From: URNF01 sp045594105 | Lineage (GTDB): Bacteria > Bacillota > Clostridia > Oscillospirales > Acutalibacteraceae | Direction of reading: 5' to 3' | DNA: 20,583 nucleotides | NCBI GenBank assembly: GCA_045594105.1 | Contig: JAZNXY010000025.1 | Span: 1-20,583 of the forward strand | Shown here: positions 1 to 6,992 of the stretch, piece by piece | Layout of the letters: each line of letters begins with the position of its first letter | Position numbering within the stretch: position 1 is the first letter of the stretch | Translations under genes and position numbers: made by a program | Notes under the pieces: generated by a model | What the model was told of the DNA's origin: nothing | Seen by the model: only the letters and a program-made list of their open reading frames with translations | The model's database searches: none

Positions 1-851
1 GTAAACACTTCTTCGAGGGTGAGCGGGAGTACGTCTAATAAAATAGGCGATTTGGCTTGTAAGACGGCTACGGTCGCATCACGGTCGCCACGGACAATGA
101 GGTTTGCTACCGAGCCGTGACGGGTGTAGTGTAAAACGTCTAAATCGGCAAATGTATCTTGGGTATAGTCGCCGTTAAACGCAACCTGCACCTTGAAAAG
201 TGAGGTTTTGAGATTGCCGACATCGCTTTGCAGTACAAGACCGCCCTTATGCAGTAACGCCAATTGGTCACAGGTGTCCTCGAGCTCACGCAGTGAGTGG
301 GAGGTGATAATGGCGGTGGCGTTGCGTTCTAGAACGTCGTTACAGATGAGCTTTTTCACGAGGGTACGCATAATGGGGTCTAATCCGTCGAAGGTTTCAT
401 CAAAGAAAATGTATTTCGGGCGGGAAGACAGTGCTAAAATGGTGCTTGCCTGCCGACGCATACCTTTGGAGAAGGTGGATAAGGGCTTTTTGGTATCCAG
501 TCCGAACGAGGCAGACAGCTCTGTAAAGCGAGTTTTATCAAAGGTGGGGTATGCGGCGGCATACAGCTTTGCCATACGCTCCATCGTGGCACCGCCGAGG
601 AAAAACAGCTCGTCGGGCACGTACGCAATCTGTGATTTTATCGCCTTGTTTTCCCAAACGGGTACACCGTCAATCAGGATTTCGCCGCCGTCAGCTTGAT
701 ACACGCCTGACATTAAACGCAGCAGCGTAGATTTACCTGCACCGTTCGAGCCGACCATACCGTAAATGCATCCTTCGGGTATGGAGCAGGTAACATTGTC
801 CAATGCGGTAAAATCACCGAATCTTTTGGTGATATTTTTGACTTCAATCAT
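1..851 (-). CDS. ABC transporter ATP-binding protein, YtrB-like (3' end outside window)
   Basis: This is the nucleotide-binding subunit of an ABC transporter, which hydrolyses ATP at the inner face of the membrane to drive a partner permease. About 283 codons are visible and the frame stays open to the left edge. It reads MIEVKNITKRFGDFTALDNV at the N-terminus. Walker A (GSNGAGKST) has Lys at residue 40, the signature is a degenerate FSKGMRRQ at about 125-133, Walker B is YIFFDE with Asp151/Glu152, a D-loop GLDP follows, and the switch His is in TSHSLRELED. The ATG (849-851) lies inside the end of the upstream GntR gene, whose stop is at 844-846, so the two overlap by 8 bases and are probably translationally coupled. 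A GntR/YtrA regulator followed by such an ATPase is the usual layout of Ytr-type transporters associated with cell-envelope stress. The permease is presumably beyond the window. The substrate cannot be told. Confidence 0.93.
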   Translation of the reverse strand, partial: MIEVKNITKRFGDFTALDNVTCSIPEGCIYGMVGSNGAGKSTLLRLMSGVYQADGGEILIDGVPVWENKAIKSQIAYVPDELFFLGGATMERMAKLYAAAYPTFDKTRFTELSASFGLDTKKPLSTFSKGMRRQASTILALSSRPKYIFFDETFDGLDPIMRTLVKKLICNDVLERNATAIITSHSLRELEDTCDQLALLHKGGLVLQSDVGNLKTSLFKVQVAFNGDYTQDTFADLDVLHYTRHGSVANLIVRGDRDATVAVLQAKSPILLDVLPLTLEEVF

Positions 852-1227
852 CGTTTCTGACACCTCCGTTAGCAGCAGTGCGTACAATGTCTATGAGTTC
901 GTCAGCAGAGACACCCGCAAGCAGCATTTCGCCTGCAAGCGTTTTGAAATCGCCTAATTTGCGGCGTTTGAACTGCGATAACACTTCTACCGCATTTTCC
1001 GCCACAAAGCAACCGATGCCGGGAATGGAGTAGATGATACCACGGGTATCTAACTCACCGTACGCTTTTTGAATGGTGTTGGGGTTTATGGAAAGTTCAA
1101 CGGATAAGCTGCGTACCGACGGTAGCTGGTCGCCGGGATGCAGAAGTCCCAACAGTATGAACCGTTCCATCTGCTCTATGAGCTGTTCATACACGGGTTG
1201 TCGGGACAAGGAGTCTATGTGGAACAT
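844..1227 (-). CDS. GntR-family transcriptional regulator, YtrA subfamily
   Basis: This is a short (127 aa) DNA-binding repressor. Residues 1-75 form a GntR winged helix-turn-helix: it begins MFHIDSLSRQPVYEQLIEQM, and the family motif PGDQLPSVRSLSVELSINPNTIQKAY is present. The C-terminal part (about 50 residues) is too short for a large effector domain, which is what defines the YtrA subfamily. The start is supported by AAGGAGG with good spacing directly upstream. It overlaps the downstream ABC ATPase gene by 8 bases, so it very likely controls its own operon through the perfect inverted repeat at 1248-1278. The inducer is unknown; in related systems it is often an envelope-active antibiotic, but nothing here shows that. 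Confidence 0.93.
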   Translation of the reverse strand: MFHIDSLSRQPVYEQLIEQMERFILLGLLHPGDQLPSVRSLSVELSINPNTIQKAYGELDTRGIIYSIPGIGCFVAENAVEVLSQFKRRKLGDFKTLAGEMLLAGVSADELIDIVRTAANGGVRNDD

Positions 1228-1247
1228 ATAGCACCTCCTTCGGTGTA

Positions 1248-1278
1248 TTAGGTGTACTATTGCGATTAGTACACCTAA
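1248..1278 (-). promoter_or_regulatory. Probable YtrA-type operator, perfect 12-bp inverted repeat
   Basis: Two perfect 12-base arms (TTAGGTGTACTA and its complement) are separated by 7 bases. Seen as a core it is GGTGTA-N13-TACACC, which closely resembles the AGTGTA-N13-TACACT site I recall for Bacillus YtrA. It sits immediately downstream of the -10 box, so a bound repressor would block promoter clearance. The regulator is the GntR gene that starts 21 bases further on. Confidence 0.8.
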
Positions 1279-1307
1279 AAGATAGCATAGTTTTCCGCTG
1301 TTGTCAA
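1279..1307 (-). promoter_or_regulatory. Sigma-A promoter of the GntR/ABC operon
   Basis: On the minus strand a perfect -35 TTGACA (1302-1307) is followed after 17 bases by TATCTT (1279-1284, 4/6). The inverted-repeat operator begins on the next base. Transcription would start around 1272, inside the operator. Confidence 0.75.
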
Positions 1308-1332
1308 CTACTTTTTGAAAATTAAAAGCATA

Positions 1333-1373
1333 TTGAAAGAAAAGGCACCCTTTCGCAAGGAAAGGGTGCCTTT
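1333..1373 (-). terminator. Intrinsic terminator of thrS
   Basis: A 13-bp perfect stem (1341-1353 with 1361-1373) and a 7-base loop lie three bases past the thrS stop codon. On the minus strand it is followed by TTTTCTTTC. The other strand also has a T run, but no plus-strand gene needs it. Confidence 0.88.
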
Positions 1374-1376
1374 TTG

Positions 1377-3311
1377 TTATCTCGCTTTGTCTGCAATTTC
1401 TTTGGTGATTTTTGCGATGAAGTCAGACAGCGGCAGAGCGCCGATGTCGCCTTCCTTGCGGGAACGCACCGAAACGGTACCGGCTTCCGCTTCCTTGTCG
1501 CCGATAATCAGCATATACGGCACCTTCTGCAGCTGTGCTTCACGGATTTTATAACCGATTTTTTCGTTTCTGGCATCCCATTCAGCACGGATGCCTGCGG
1601 CCTTAAGTGCTTCGGTCACCTCTGCGGCTTTATCCGCAAGACGTTCGGAAATGGGCAGTACACGTACCTGCTCGGGGGACATCCAGGTGGGGAGAGCACC
1701 TGCATATTTTTCGATGAGGTATGCAAGCGTTCTCTCGTAACAGCCGAGAGAGGTACGGTGGATGATGTAGGGCAGTGCTTTTTCACCGTTTTCATCGATA
1801 TAGTACATACCAAACTTCTCGGCGAGCAGCATATCAATCTGAATAGTAACGATGGTATCCTCTTTGCCGAACACGTTCTTGTACTGGATATCCAGTTTTG
1901 GACCGTAGAAGGCGGCTTCGTCAATGCCAACCTCATAGTTGACGTCGAGTGCATCGAGAATCTCGCCCATAACCTTTTGTGCGGTTTCCCACTGCTGCGC
2001 AGTACCCTCGTACTTATTATTGGGGTTTTTGGGATCCCACTGGGAGAAGCGGAAGGTGCAGTCCTCCAACATACCGACAGTATCCAGACAGTATTTCGCA
2101 AGCTCCAGACATCCTTTGAACTCCTCCTCCAATTGGTCGGGGCGGAGAACGAGGTGTCCTTCGGAAATGGTAAACTGACGCACACGGATAAGGCCGTGCA
2201 TTTCACCCGAATCCTCGTTACGGAACAGGGTAGAGGTTTCGCCCAAACGCATCGGCAGGTCACGGTAGGAGCGCTGACGGTTTAGGAATACCTGATACTG
2301 GAACGGACAGGTCATGGGGCGGAGTGCAAAGCATTCTGCCTCTTCATCGTCGGGGTCGCCCATAATGAACATACCGTCACGGTAGTGATCCCAGTGTCCT
2401 GAAATCTTAAACAGCTCCCGTTTTGCCATCAGAGGCGTTTTGGTAAGCAAATAGCCACGTTTCTGTTCCTCATCTTCCACCCAACGCTGTAAGGTCTGGA
2501 TAACACGAGAGCCCTTGGGCAGTAAAATCGGCAAGCCCTGGCCGATGACATCTACGGTGGTGAAATATTCGAGGTCACGACCGAGCTTATTGTGGTCACG
2601 GCGTTTGGCCTCTTCCAATTTTTCGATGTGTGCTTCCAGCTCGGAGGCCTTGGGGAATGCTACGCCGTAAATACGTTTGAGCATTTTGCGGTTGGAGTCG
2701 CCACGCCAATATGCACCTGTGGCGGACAGCAGCTTTACCGCCTTCACTCTGCCGGTGTCGGGCAGGTGCGGGCCTGCGCACAGGTCGGTGAAATCACCCT
2801 GGCGGTAGAAGGAAAGCTCGGCATCCTCGGGGAGATCATTGATGAGCTCTACCTTATACGGCTCGTCCTTCATCAGCTCGAGTGCTTCGGTGCGGGACAG
2901 CACAAATCTCTCCAGCGGCAATGCCTCTTTGATGATTTTTTTCATTTCCGCTTCAATCTTTTCAAGGATTTCAGCGGTGAAGGTCATATCGGTATCAAAA
3001 TCATAGTAAAAACCTTCATTGGTGGCAGGGCCGATAGCAAACTTCACGTCGGGGAACAGACGCTTTACCGCCTGTGCCATGATGTGAGAGGTGGTGTGCC
3101 AGTATGCCTTTTTGCCGTCAAGGTCGTCGAAGGTCAAAAACTCTACCGCGCAATCGTTGGTAAGGGCGGTGCGCAGGTCGCAAACCTCACCGTTTACACG
3201 GGCGGCACAGCAGTTGCGGTACAGCCCCATAGAAATATCACGGCACAGTGCATCGAGAGAGGTGTTTTCCTCTACCTCTCGAATGTCGCCTCTTAAATTA
3301 ATTTTCAGCAT
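1377..3311 (-). CDS. thrS: Threonyl-tRNA synthetase
   Basis: This cytosolic class II synthetase charges tRNA-Thr with threonine. Its 644 residues match the usual bacterial length. Domains in order are an N-terminal TGS domain (about 1-62), the editing domain with HTTSH (HxxxH, about 72-76) and CAGPH (CxxxH), the class II catalytic core with motif 2 FRNEDSGEMHGLIRVRQF, and a C-terminal anticodon-binding domain from about residue 545. The three expected zinc ligands are Cys335 (in MTCPF), His386 (in SEGH) and His518 (in IHRTS). The local sequence around them (MTCPFQYQVF, TISEGHL, RTSLGCYERT) differs from the Escherichia coli/Bacillus version and looks like a separate clostridial-type branch. 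An AGGAG at 3321-3325 sits 9 bases before the ATG. Expression is controlled by the T-box just upstream. Confidence 0.98.
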   Translation of the reverse strand: MLKINLRGDIREVEENTSLDALCRDISMGLYRNCCAARVNGEVCDLRTALTNDCAVEFLTFDDLDGKKAYWHTTSHIMAQAVKRLFPDVKFAIGPATNEGFYYDFDTDMTFTAEILEKIEAEMKKIIKEALPLERFVLSRTEALELMKDEPYKVELINDLPEDAELSFYRQGDFTDLCAGPHLPDTGRVKAVKLLSATGAYWRGDSNRKMLKRIYGVAFPKASELEAHIEKLEEAKRRDHNKLGRDLEYFTTVDVIGQGLPILLPKGSRVIQTLQRWVEDEEQKRGYLLTKTPLMAKRELFKISGHWDHYRDGMFIMGDPDDEEAECFALRPMTCPFQYQVFLNRQRSYRDLPMRLGETSTLFRNEDSGEMHGLIRVRQFTISEGHLVLRPDQLEEEFKGCLELAKYCLDTVGMLEDCTFRFSQWDPKNPNNKYEGTAQQWETAQKVMGEILDALDVNYEVGIDEAAFYGPKLDIQYKNVFGKEDTIVTIQIDMLLAEKFGMYYIDENGEKALPYIIHRTSLGCYERTLAYLIEKYAGALPTWMSPEQVRVLPISERLADKAAEVTEALKAAGIRAEWDARNEKIGYKIREAQLQKVPYMLIIGDKEAEAGTVSVRSRKEGDIGALPLSDFIAKITKEIADKAR

Positions 3312-3344
3312 GATCTATCTCTCCTTTTAGAAAACCTTTTCACA

Positions 3345-3381
3345 AAAATAAAAAGTCCCGTCCCTGTGAAAGGGACGGGAC
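3345..3381 (-). terminator. Regulated terminator of the thrS T-box
   Basis: An 11-bp GC-rich perfect stem (3355-3365 with 3371-3381) with a 5-base loop is followed on the minus strand by TTTTTATTTTT. It is the alternative to the antiterminator formed by the T-box sequence, and the first clear terminator after ftsZ. Confidence 0.95.
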
Positions 3382-3570
3382 AAACTGTCTCGTGGTTCCA
3401 CCCTTGTTCCGTGTTAAAGCACGCTTTGGGGACCGATAACGAGGTCAGCCGTCGCATCTTATTTCGATGCGCACTCCAAGGTGGTAACCGTAGCGCGCTT
3501 TTATGTCCTTACACCGACCGGACACTCTCTGGAAAAGCGGGGGATACGGTCATATCCTCATCACAGCAGT
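3345..3570 (-). ncRNA. T-box riboswitch (tRNA-Thr sensing leader of thrS)
   Basis: This leader binds uncharged tRNA-Thr and lets transcription continue into thrS when charging is low. The minus strand shows the hallmark T-box sequence AAGGGTGGAACCACGAGA (3388-3405) ahead of a strong terminator. Stem III is CGTG/CACG just before it. In Stem I the apical AGAGAG (3525-3530) and GGTCGGTGTAAGG elements are present within a CGCTTTT/AAAAGCG helix. The helix ACCGTA/TACGGT flanks a loop containing TACCA, whose ACC (3483-3485) is a Thr specifier; a second ACC follows directly, so either register gives Thr. The UGGA bulge predicts a tRNA-Thr with U as discriminator base. The 5' limit is approximate and lies within a few bases of the ftsZ stop codon. 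Confidence 0.93.
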
Positions 3571-3574
3571 ATGT

Positions 3575-4684
3575 TTATTCGGCATCTGCGTTGGCGTTGC
3601 GGCGGTCGAACATACGGGTGATATCATCAAGGATATCATCGTTTTCGTCTTCCGTCGATGCCAGGGTCTGCCAACCGGGAGCATCGTCGTGCTTGGCGGG
3701 AGCGATAACACGGCCCGAGCCGCCTTTGTAATCGTCGGTAAGACCGGTTGCGATAACCGTCACGCTAACGGTGTCGGAGTTGTCGGGATCCAAAACGTAA
3801 CCCCACATAATGGTAGCATCGGGATGCACCACATTTTTAACAGCGGAGGTCGCTTTGTCCATTTCGTCAAAGTCGAAATCTTCGGGGGCACAGACGTTGA
3901 TAAGCACACCGCGTGCACCGTCGATAGAGGTTTCGAGCAAGGGGCTTTCGATAGCCATTTTGGTGGCCATTTCGGCACGGTCAGCACCGGACGCTTTGCC
4001 GACGCCCATATGTGCATAGCCGGCATCCTTCATGATGGTGAGAACGTCAGCGAAGTCAAGGTTGATATCACCGGGCATCTTGATAAGATCGGAGATGCTC
4101 TGCACACCCTGACGGAGAACGTCGTCCGCCATTTCGAAAGCATTTTTCATAGTAATCTTGGTATCGGTCACTTCACGGATACGATCGTTAGGGATGATAA
4201 CCAAGCTGTCTACGTGTTCTTTCAGTGCGTTAATACCGTCGAGTGCCTGTTCCATACGGCGGGTGCCTTCAAAGTTGAAGGGCTTGGTAACAATACCAAC
4301 AGTCAGGATGCCGAGGTCTCTTGCGATTTCCGCAACAACCGGAGCCGCACCGGTACCGGTGCCGCCGCCCATACCTGCGGTAATGAATACCATGTCGGTG
4401 CCCTGCAGTGCTGCTGCGATTTCGTCACGGCTTTCTTCCGCTGCACGCTCGCCGCGCTCGGGGTTGCCGCCTGCACCACGGCCACGGGTCAATTTTTCGC
4501 CAATCTGAATTTTTTGTTCCGCCAAGGACAGATTCAACACTGCCAGGTCGGTATTTACTGCAATGAAGTCTACGCCGCGCACGTCCGCACGGATCATACG
4601 GTTCACGGCATTACCGCCGCCACCGCCGACACCGATTACTTTTATAACGATGCCGTCTACGCATTCGTTTTCAATATGCATCAT
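3575..4684 (-). CDS. ftsZ: Cell division GTPase FtsZ
   Basis: FtsZ is the tubulin homologue that polymerises into the cytokinetic ring. The 369-residue product has the nucleotide-binding KVIGVGGGGGNAVNRM near the N-terminus, the tubulin signature GGGTGTG in AGMGGGTGTGAAP, and the synergy loop NLDFADV with its catalytic Asp. The C-terminal tail is an acidic linker ending in DDILDDITRMFDRRN, a divergent version of the conserved peptide that normally binds FtsA and other tethers (commonly D-I-P-x-F-L-x-R). GGGAGG lies about 10 bases before the first of two adjacent ATGs; starting at the second (4681) is possible. It follows ftsQ after a 117-base gap with its own promoter, and no ftsA lies beside it. 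Confidence 0.98.
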   Translation of the reverse strand: MMHIENECVDGIVIKVIGVGGGGGNAVNRMIRADVRGVDFIAVNTDLAVLNLSLAEQKIQIGEKLTRGRGAGGNPERGERAAEESRDEIAAALQGTDMVFITAGMGGGTGTGAAPVVAEIARDLGILTVGIVTKPFNFEGTRRMEQALDGINALKEHVDSLVIIPNDRIREVTDTKITMKNAFEMADDVLRQGVQSISDLIKMPGDINLDFADVLTIMKDAGYAHMGVGKASGADRAEMATKMAIESPLLETSIDGARGVLINVCAPEDFDFDEMDKATSAVKNVVHPDATIMWGYVLDPDNSDTVSVTVIATGLTDDYKGGSGRVIAPAKHDDAPGWQTLASTEDENDDILDDITRMFDRRNANADAE

Positions 4685-4755
4685 AGGTCAACATCCTCCC
4701 GAATACCATATTCGATATTTTGCACATATTTTTTTACAAACATTTATATATTTTA

Positions 4756-4784
4756 ATAGTAACACGAGGACGAAAAAAATTCAA
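4756..4784 (-). promoter_or_regulatory. Probable ftsZ promoter
   Basis: In the AT-rich ftsQ-ftsZ gap the minus strand has TTGAAT (4779-4784), a 17-base spacer and TACTAT (4756-4761). Transcription would start about 65 bases before the ftsZ ATG. This would let ftsZ be expressed apart from the upstream wall-synthesis genes. Confidence 0.6.
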
Positions 4785-4801
4785 CATTTTTTATAAAAAA
4801 A

Positions 4802-5653
4802 TCAGCGGTTTTCCAAAACATCCTGTGGTGTGTATATAATTTGGTCGTTATTATCATTACCGTCGCTGTAAGAAGACATATCCAGACGTCCCGAAAGAAC
4901 GCCGCCGTTCTTCTCTAAGATCTGCGGCAGCGTACTTGCGAGCAGCTTGATTTCTCCGGCAAGGTTGCTTTCGTTGCCCAGAATAATGGAAAGAGTGTTT
5001 TTCCAGTTCAGAGAAATGCGGGATTTATCACGCATATCAATGCCCATAATGCCTTCAATTTGGTTTGCCTCCACCGCATCCAGCACGGTGCTGACAATGC
5101 GGACGCTGCGTTCATCCATCGCTGTGCTGCCGATAGCGGCATCTTCCGCAGGGGTGGCACCCTGCAGGTAGAAATACCGTCCCGGACGGTCGCTTTCTAC
5201 GGGCATTGTTTCGAGAACCTTGCCGTTCGAGCCGACAATCAGCCAATTACCGCTGCCGTACATTGCACCGAGCACACGTGCTTCGGTGATTTCGATGGTA
5301 ATGGTGTTGAAGGAGGGACTTTTCACCACCGCTTTTTCCACATACGGAAAGGTGGCTTCAATTTTCTTGGCGGCGGCGGCTTTATTCACCGAAAAAACAC
5401 TCTGACCGAGCTTTAAGCCGCTTTCACCTACAATCGCCTTGTTGTCGTAACGGGTGTTGCCGGATACGGCAATACCGCTTACCGTAAAGCTGCTGAGCTT
5501 CGGCTCGGTGATGGGGGTGTCCCTGTGCCGCAGAAAAATCAGCATACCGGCTAAGGCAACAGATAGTACCACGATGATGATAAACAGCGTCACCACAATA
5601 CGAAAACGGGTGACCGGCTGTTTTTTCTTTTTTCGGGCAGGTTTTTTTGCCAT
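4802..5653 (-). CDS. ftsQ: Cell division protein FtsQ/DivIB
   Basis: This is a bitopic membrane protein of the divisome that forms a complex with FtsL and FtsB/DivIC and controls septal wall synthesis. The 283-residue product has a lysine/arginine-rich cytoplasmic start (MAKKPARKKKKQPVTRFR), one membrane helix at about 20-41, and then an extracytoplasmic POTRA domain (FTVSGIAVSGNTRYDNKAIV onward, about 55-125) followed by the beta domain (about 126-255). AAGGAGG stands 6 bases before the ATG. It begins 27 bases after the murA stop, a usual position in Firmicutes (DivIB). FtsB/DivIC is not in the window. Confidence 0.92.
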   Translation of the reverse strand: MAKKPARKKKKQPVTRFRIVVTLFIIIVVLSVALAGMLIFLRHRDTPITEPKLSSFTVSGIAVSGNTRYDNKAIVGESGLKLGQSVFSVNKAAAAKKIEATFPYVEKAVVKSPSFNTITIEITEARVLGAMYGSGNWLIVGSNGKVLETMPVESDRPGRYFYLQGATPAEDAAIGSTAMDERSVRIVSTVLDAVEANQIEGIMGIDMRDKSRISLNWKNTLSIILGNESNLAGEIKLLASTLPQILEKNGGVLSGRLDMSSYSDGNDNNDQIIYTPQDVLENR

Positions 5654-5680
5654 AAGAAACCTCCTTGGTCCCGTACCACA

Positions 5681-6934
5681 TTACTGTGTTGTGATAACGG
5701 CACCTGCTTTTTGTAACGTTTGCGGCAGGTTGTCATACCCACGCAAAATATGTTGTATTTCGGTGATTTCACTGATATCCTCCGCCGCTAATGCCGCTAC
5801 AACCAACGCAGCACCGCCACGCAGGTCGGTGCATTTTACCGCGGCACCCGAAAGGGCGGGTACGCCTTCTACGACCGCCATTCTGCCGTCAACCTTGATT
5901 TTTGCACCGAAACGTGTCAATTCGCCGACATAGGCAAAGCGGTTATCAAAAATGGTTTCCAAAAAAACGCTGGTTCCGTCCGCAATGCAGGCAGCGGCCA
6001 CAAACGGTGCTGCCGCATCGGTAGGAAATCCGGGATGCGGTGTGGTACGGACAAGCGGTAATCGGTTGAGCTTACCCGGTGCTTGCACCAAAAGTGCATC
6101 CTGCATCCATCGCAGGCGGCATCCTGTTTCTTCCAGCACTGCCGTGACAGGAGCAATATGTGAAGGATGAATATTTTTCAACAATAAAGAGCCGCCTGTG
6201 ACGGCTGCGGCCGCCATATACGTGGCGGCTTCAATACGGTCGGGGATAATAGTGTGACGGGTGCCGTGCAACCGTTCAACACCTTCAATTTCCAGCACAC
6301 CCTCTGCCGGCTTTGTGATATGCGCACCGCAAGCGGTCAGAAAACGGCAAAGGTCGTCAATTTCCGGTTCCCTTGCGACGTTGCGGATGACCGTCTTCCC
6401 CTTTGCTGTTACCGCCGCCAAAATACTGTTTTCGGTTGCGCCGACACTCGGGAATTGTAAGGAAATATCACTGCCGCGCAGTGCCTTGTCTATACGACAG
6501 TCAATATGTCCGTGCCGTTCACGGATATGTACCCCCATTCGTCGCAAAGCGGCTAAATGCAGGTCTATGGGGCGTGGTCCCAACTCGCAACCGCCGGGAT
6601 AGGACAGGTGTGCTTCTCCGTATCGTGCAATCAATGCACCCAAAAAGATAATGGACGAGCGCATTTCCCGCATTAACGTGTCGGGAATGTCGGTGCGGCA
6701 AATGCCGCCGGGATGTACCGTGATAACAGGGTATTCCACGGTGACATCGCACCCGAGATATTGCAGAATCCGTGTGGAAGCATCCACATCGGACAATTGG
6801 GGACAATTATGTATTTCGCTGATGCCGTCTACCAATAGCGTTGCGGCGAGTATTGGCAGAATACTGTTTTTCGCACCGTGTATTTCGGCTTCGCCTTGCA
6901 GACGGTGCCCGCCTTCTATGACCCATTTTTCCAT
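5681..6934 (-). CDS. murA: UDP-N-acetylglucosamine 1-carboxyvinyltransferase
   Basis: This enzyme performs the first committed step of peptidoglycan precursor synthesis, transferring enolpyruvate from PEP to UDP-GlcNAc in the cytosol. The product has 417 residues, the normal length. The substrate-binding Lys-Asn pair is in GAKNSILPILAA near residue 21, and the catalytic cysteine is Cys116 in PGGCELGPRP, so fosfomycin should be able to react with it. Other family motifs include RSSIIFLGALIARYG and the late HPGFPTDAAAPF. GGGAGG is 9 bases from the ATG. An inverted repeat (6937-6983) covers the stretch between the ribosome binding site and the start codon and may affect translation. It sits between murG and ftsQ. 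Confidence 0.97.
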   Translation of the reverse strand: MEKWVIEGGHRLQGEAEIHGAKNSILPILAATLLVDGISEIHNCPQLSDVDASTRILQYLGCDVTVEYPVITVHPGGICRTDIPDTLMREMRSSIIFLGALIARYGEAHLSYPGGCELGPRPIDLHLAALRRMGVHIRERHGHIDCRIDKALRGSDISLQFPSVGATENSILAAVTAKGKTVIRNVAREPEIDDLCRFLTACGAHITKPAEGVLEIEGVERLHGTRHTIIPDRIEAATYMAAAAVTGGSLLLKNIHPSHIAPVTAVLEETGCRLRWMQDALLVQAPGKLNRLPLVRTTPHPGFPTDAAAPFVAAACIADGTSVFLETIFDNRFAYVGELTRFGAKIKVDGRMAVVEGVPALSGAAVKCTDLRGGAALVVAALAAEDISEITEIQHILRGYDNLPQTLQKAGAVITTQ

Positions 6935-6936
6935 AT

Positions 6937-6983
6937 GCCGTTTCCTCCCTTTGCCTTATACGGCATACTATGCGGGAAACGGC
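6937..6983 (-). promoter_or_regulatory. Inverted repeat over the murA translation start region
   Basis: Perfect 9-base arms (GCCGTTTCC at 6937-6945 as read on the plus strand, its complement at 6975-6983) enclose 29 bases that include the short palindrome GCATACTATGC (6963-6973). In the mRNA the 3' arm covers the bases right before the murA ATG and abuts GGGAGG. No T-run follows, so it is not a terminator. A role in limiting murA translation is only inferred. Confidence 0.4.
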
Positions 6984-6992
6984 GGTGTGGTG

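Noticed and set aside
1374..2285. A 303-codon plus-strand open frame
   Set aside because: It is antisense to thrS, shows no domain or start signal, and is explained by codon bias of the synthetase gene.
2592..3296. A 234-codon plus-strand open frame
   Set aside because: Antisense to the N-terminal half of thrS, with no ribosome binding site and no recognisable motif.
3503..4756. A 417-codon plus-strand open frame
   Set aside because: It lies fully antisense to ftsZ and the T-box, has no ribosome binding site, and its sequence is a His/Cys/Phe/Val-rich reflection of FtsZ codon bias.
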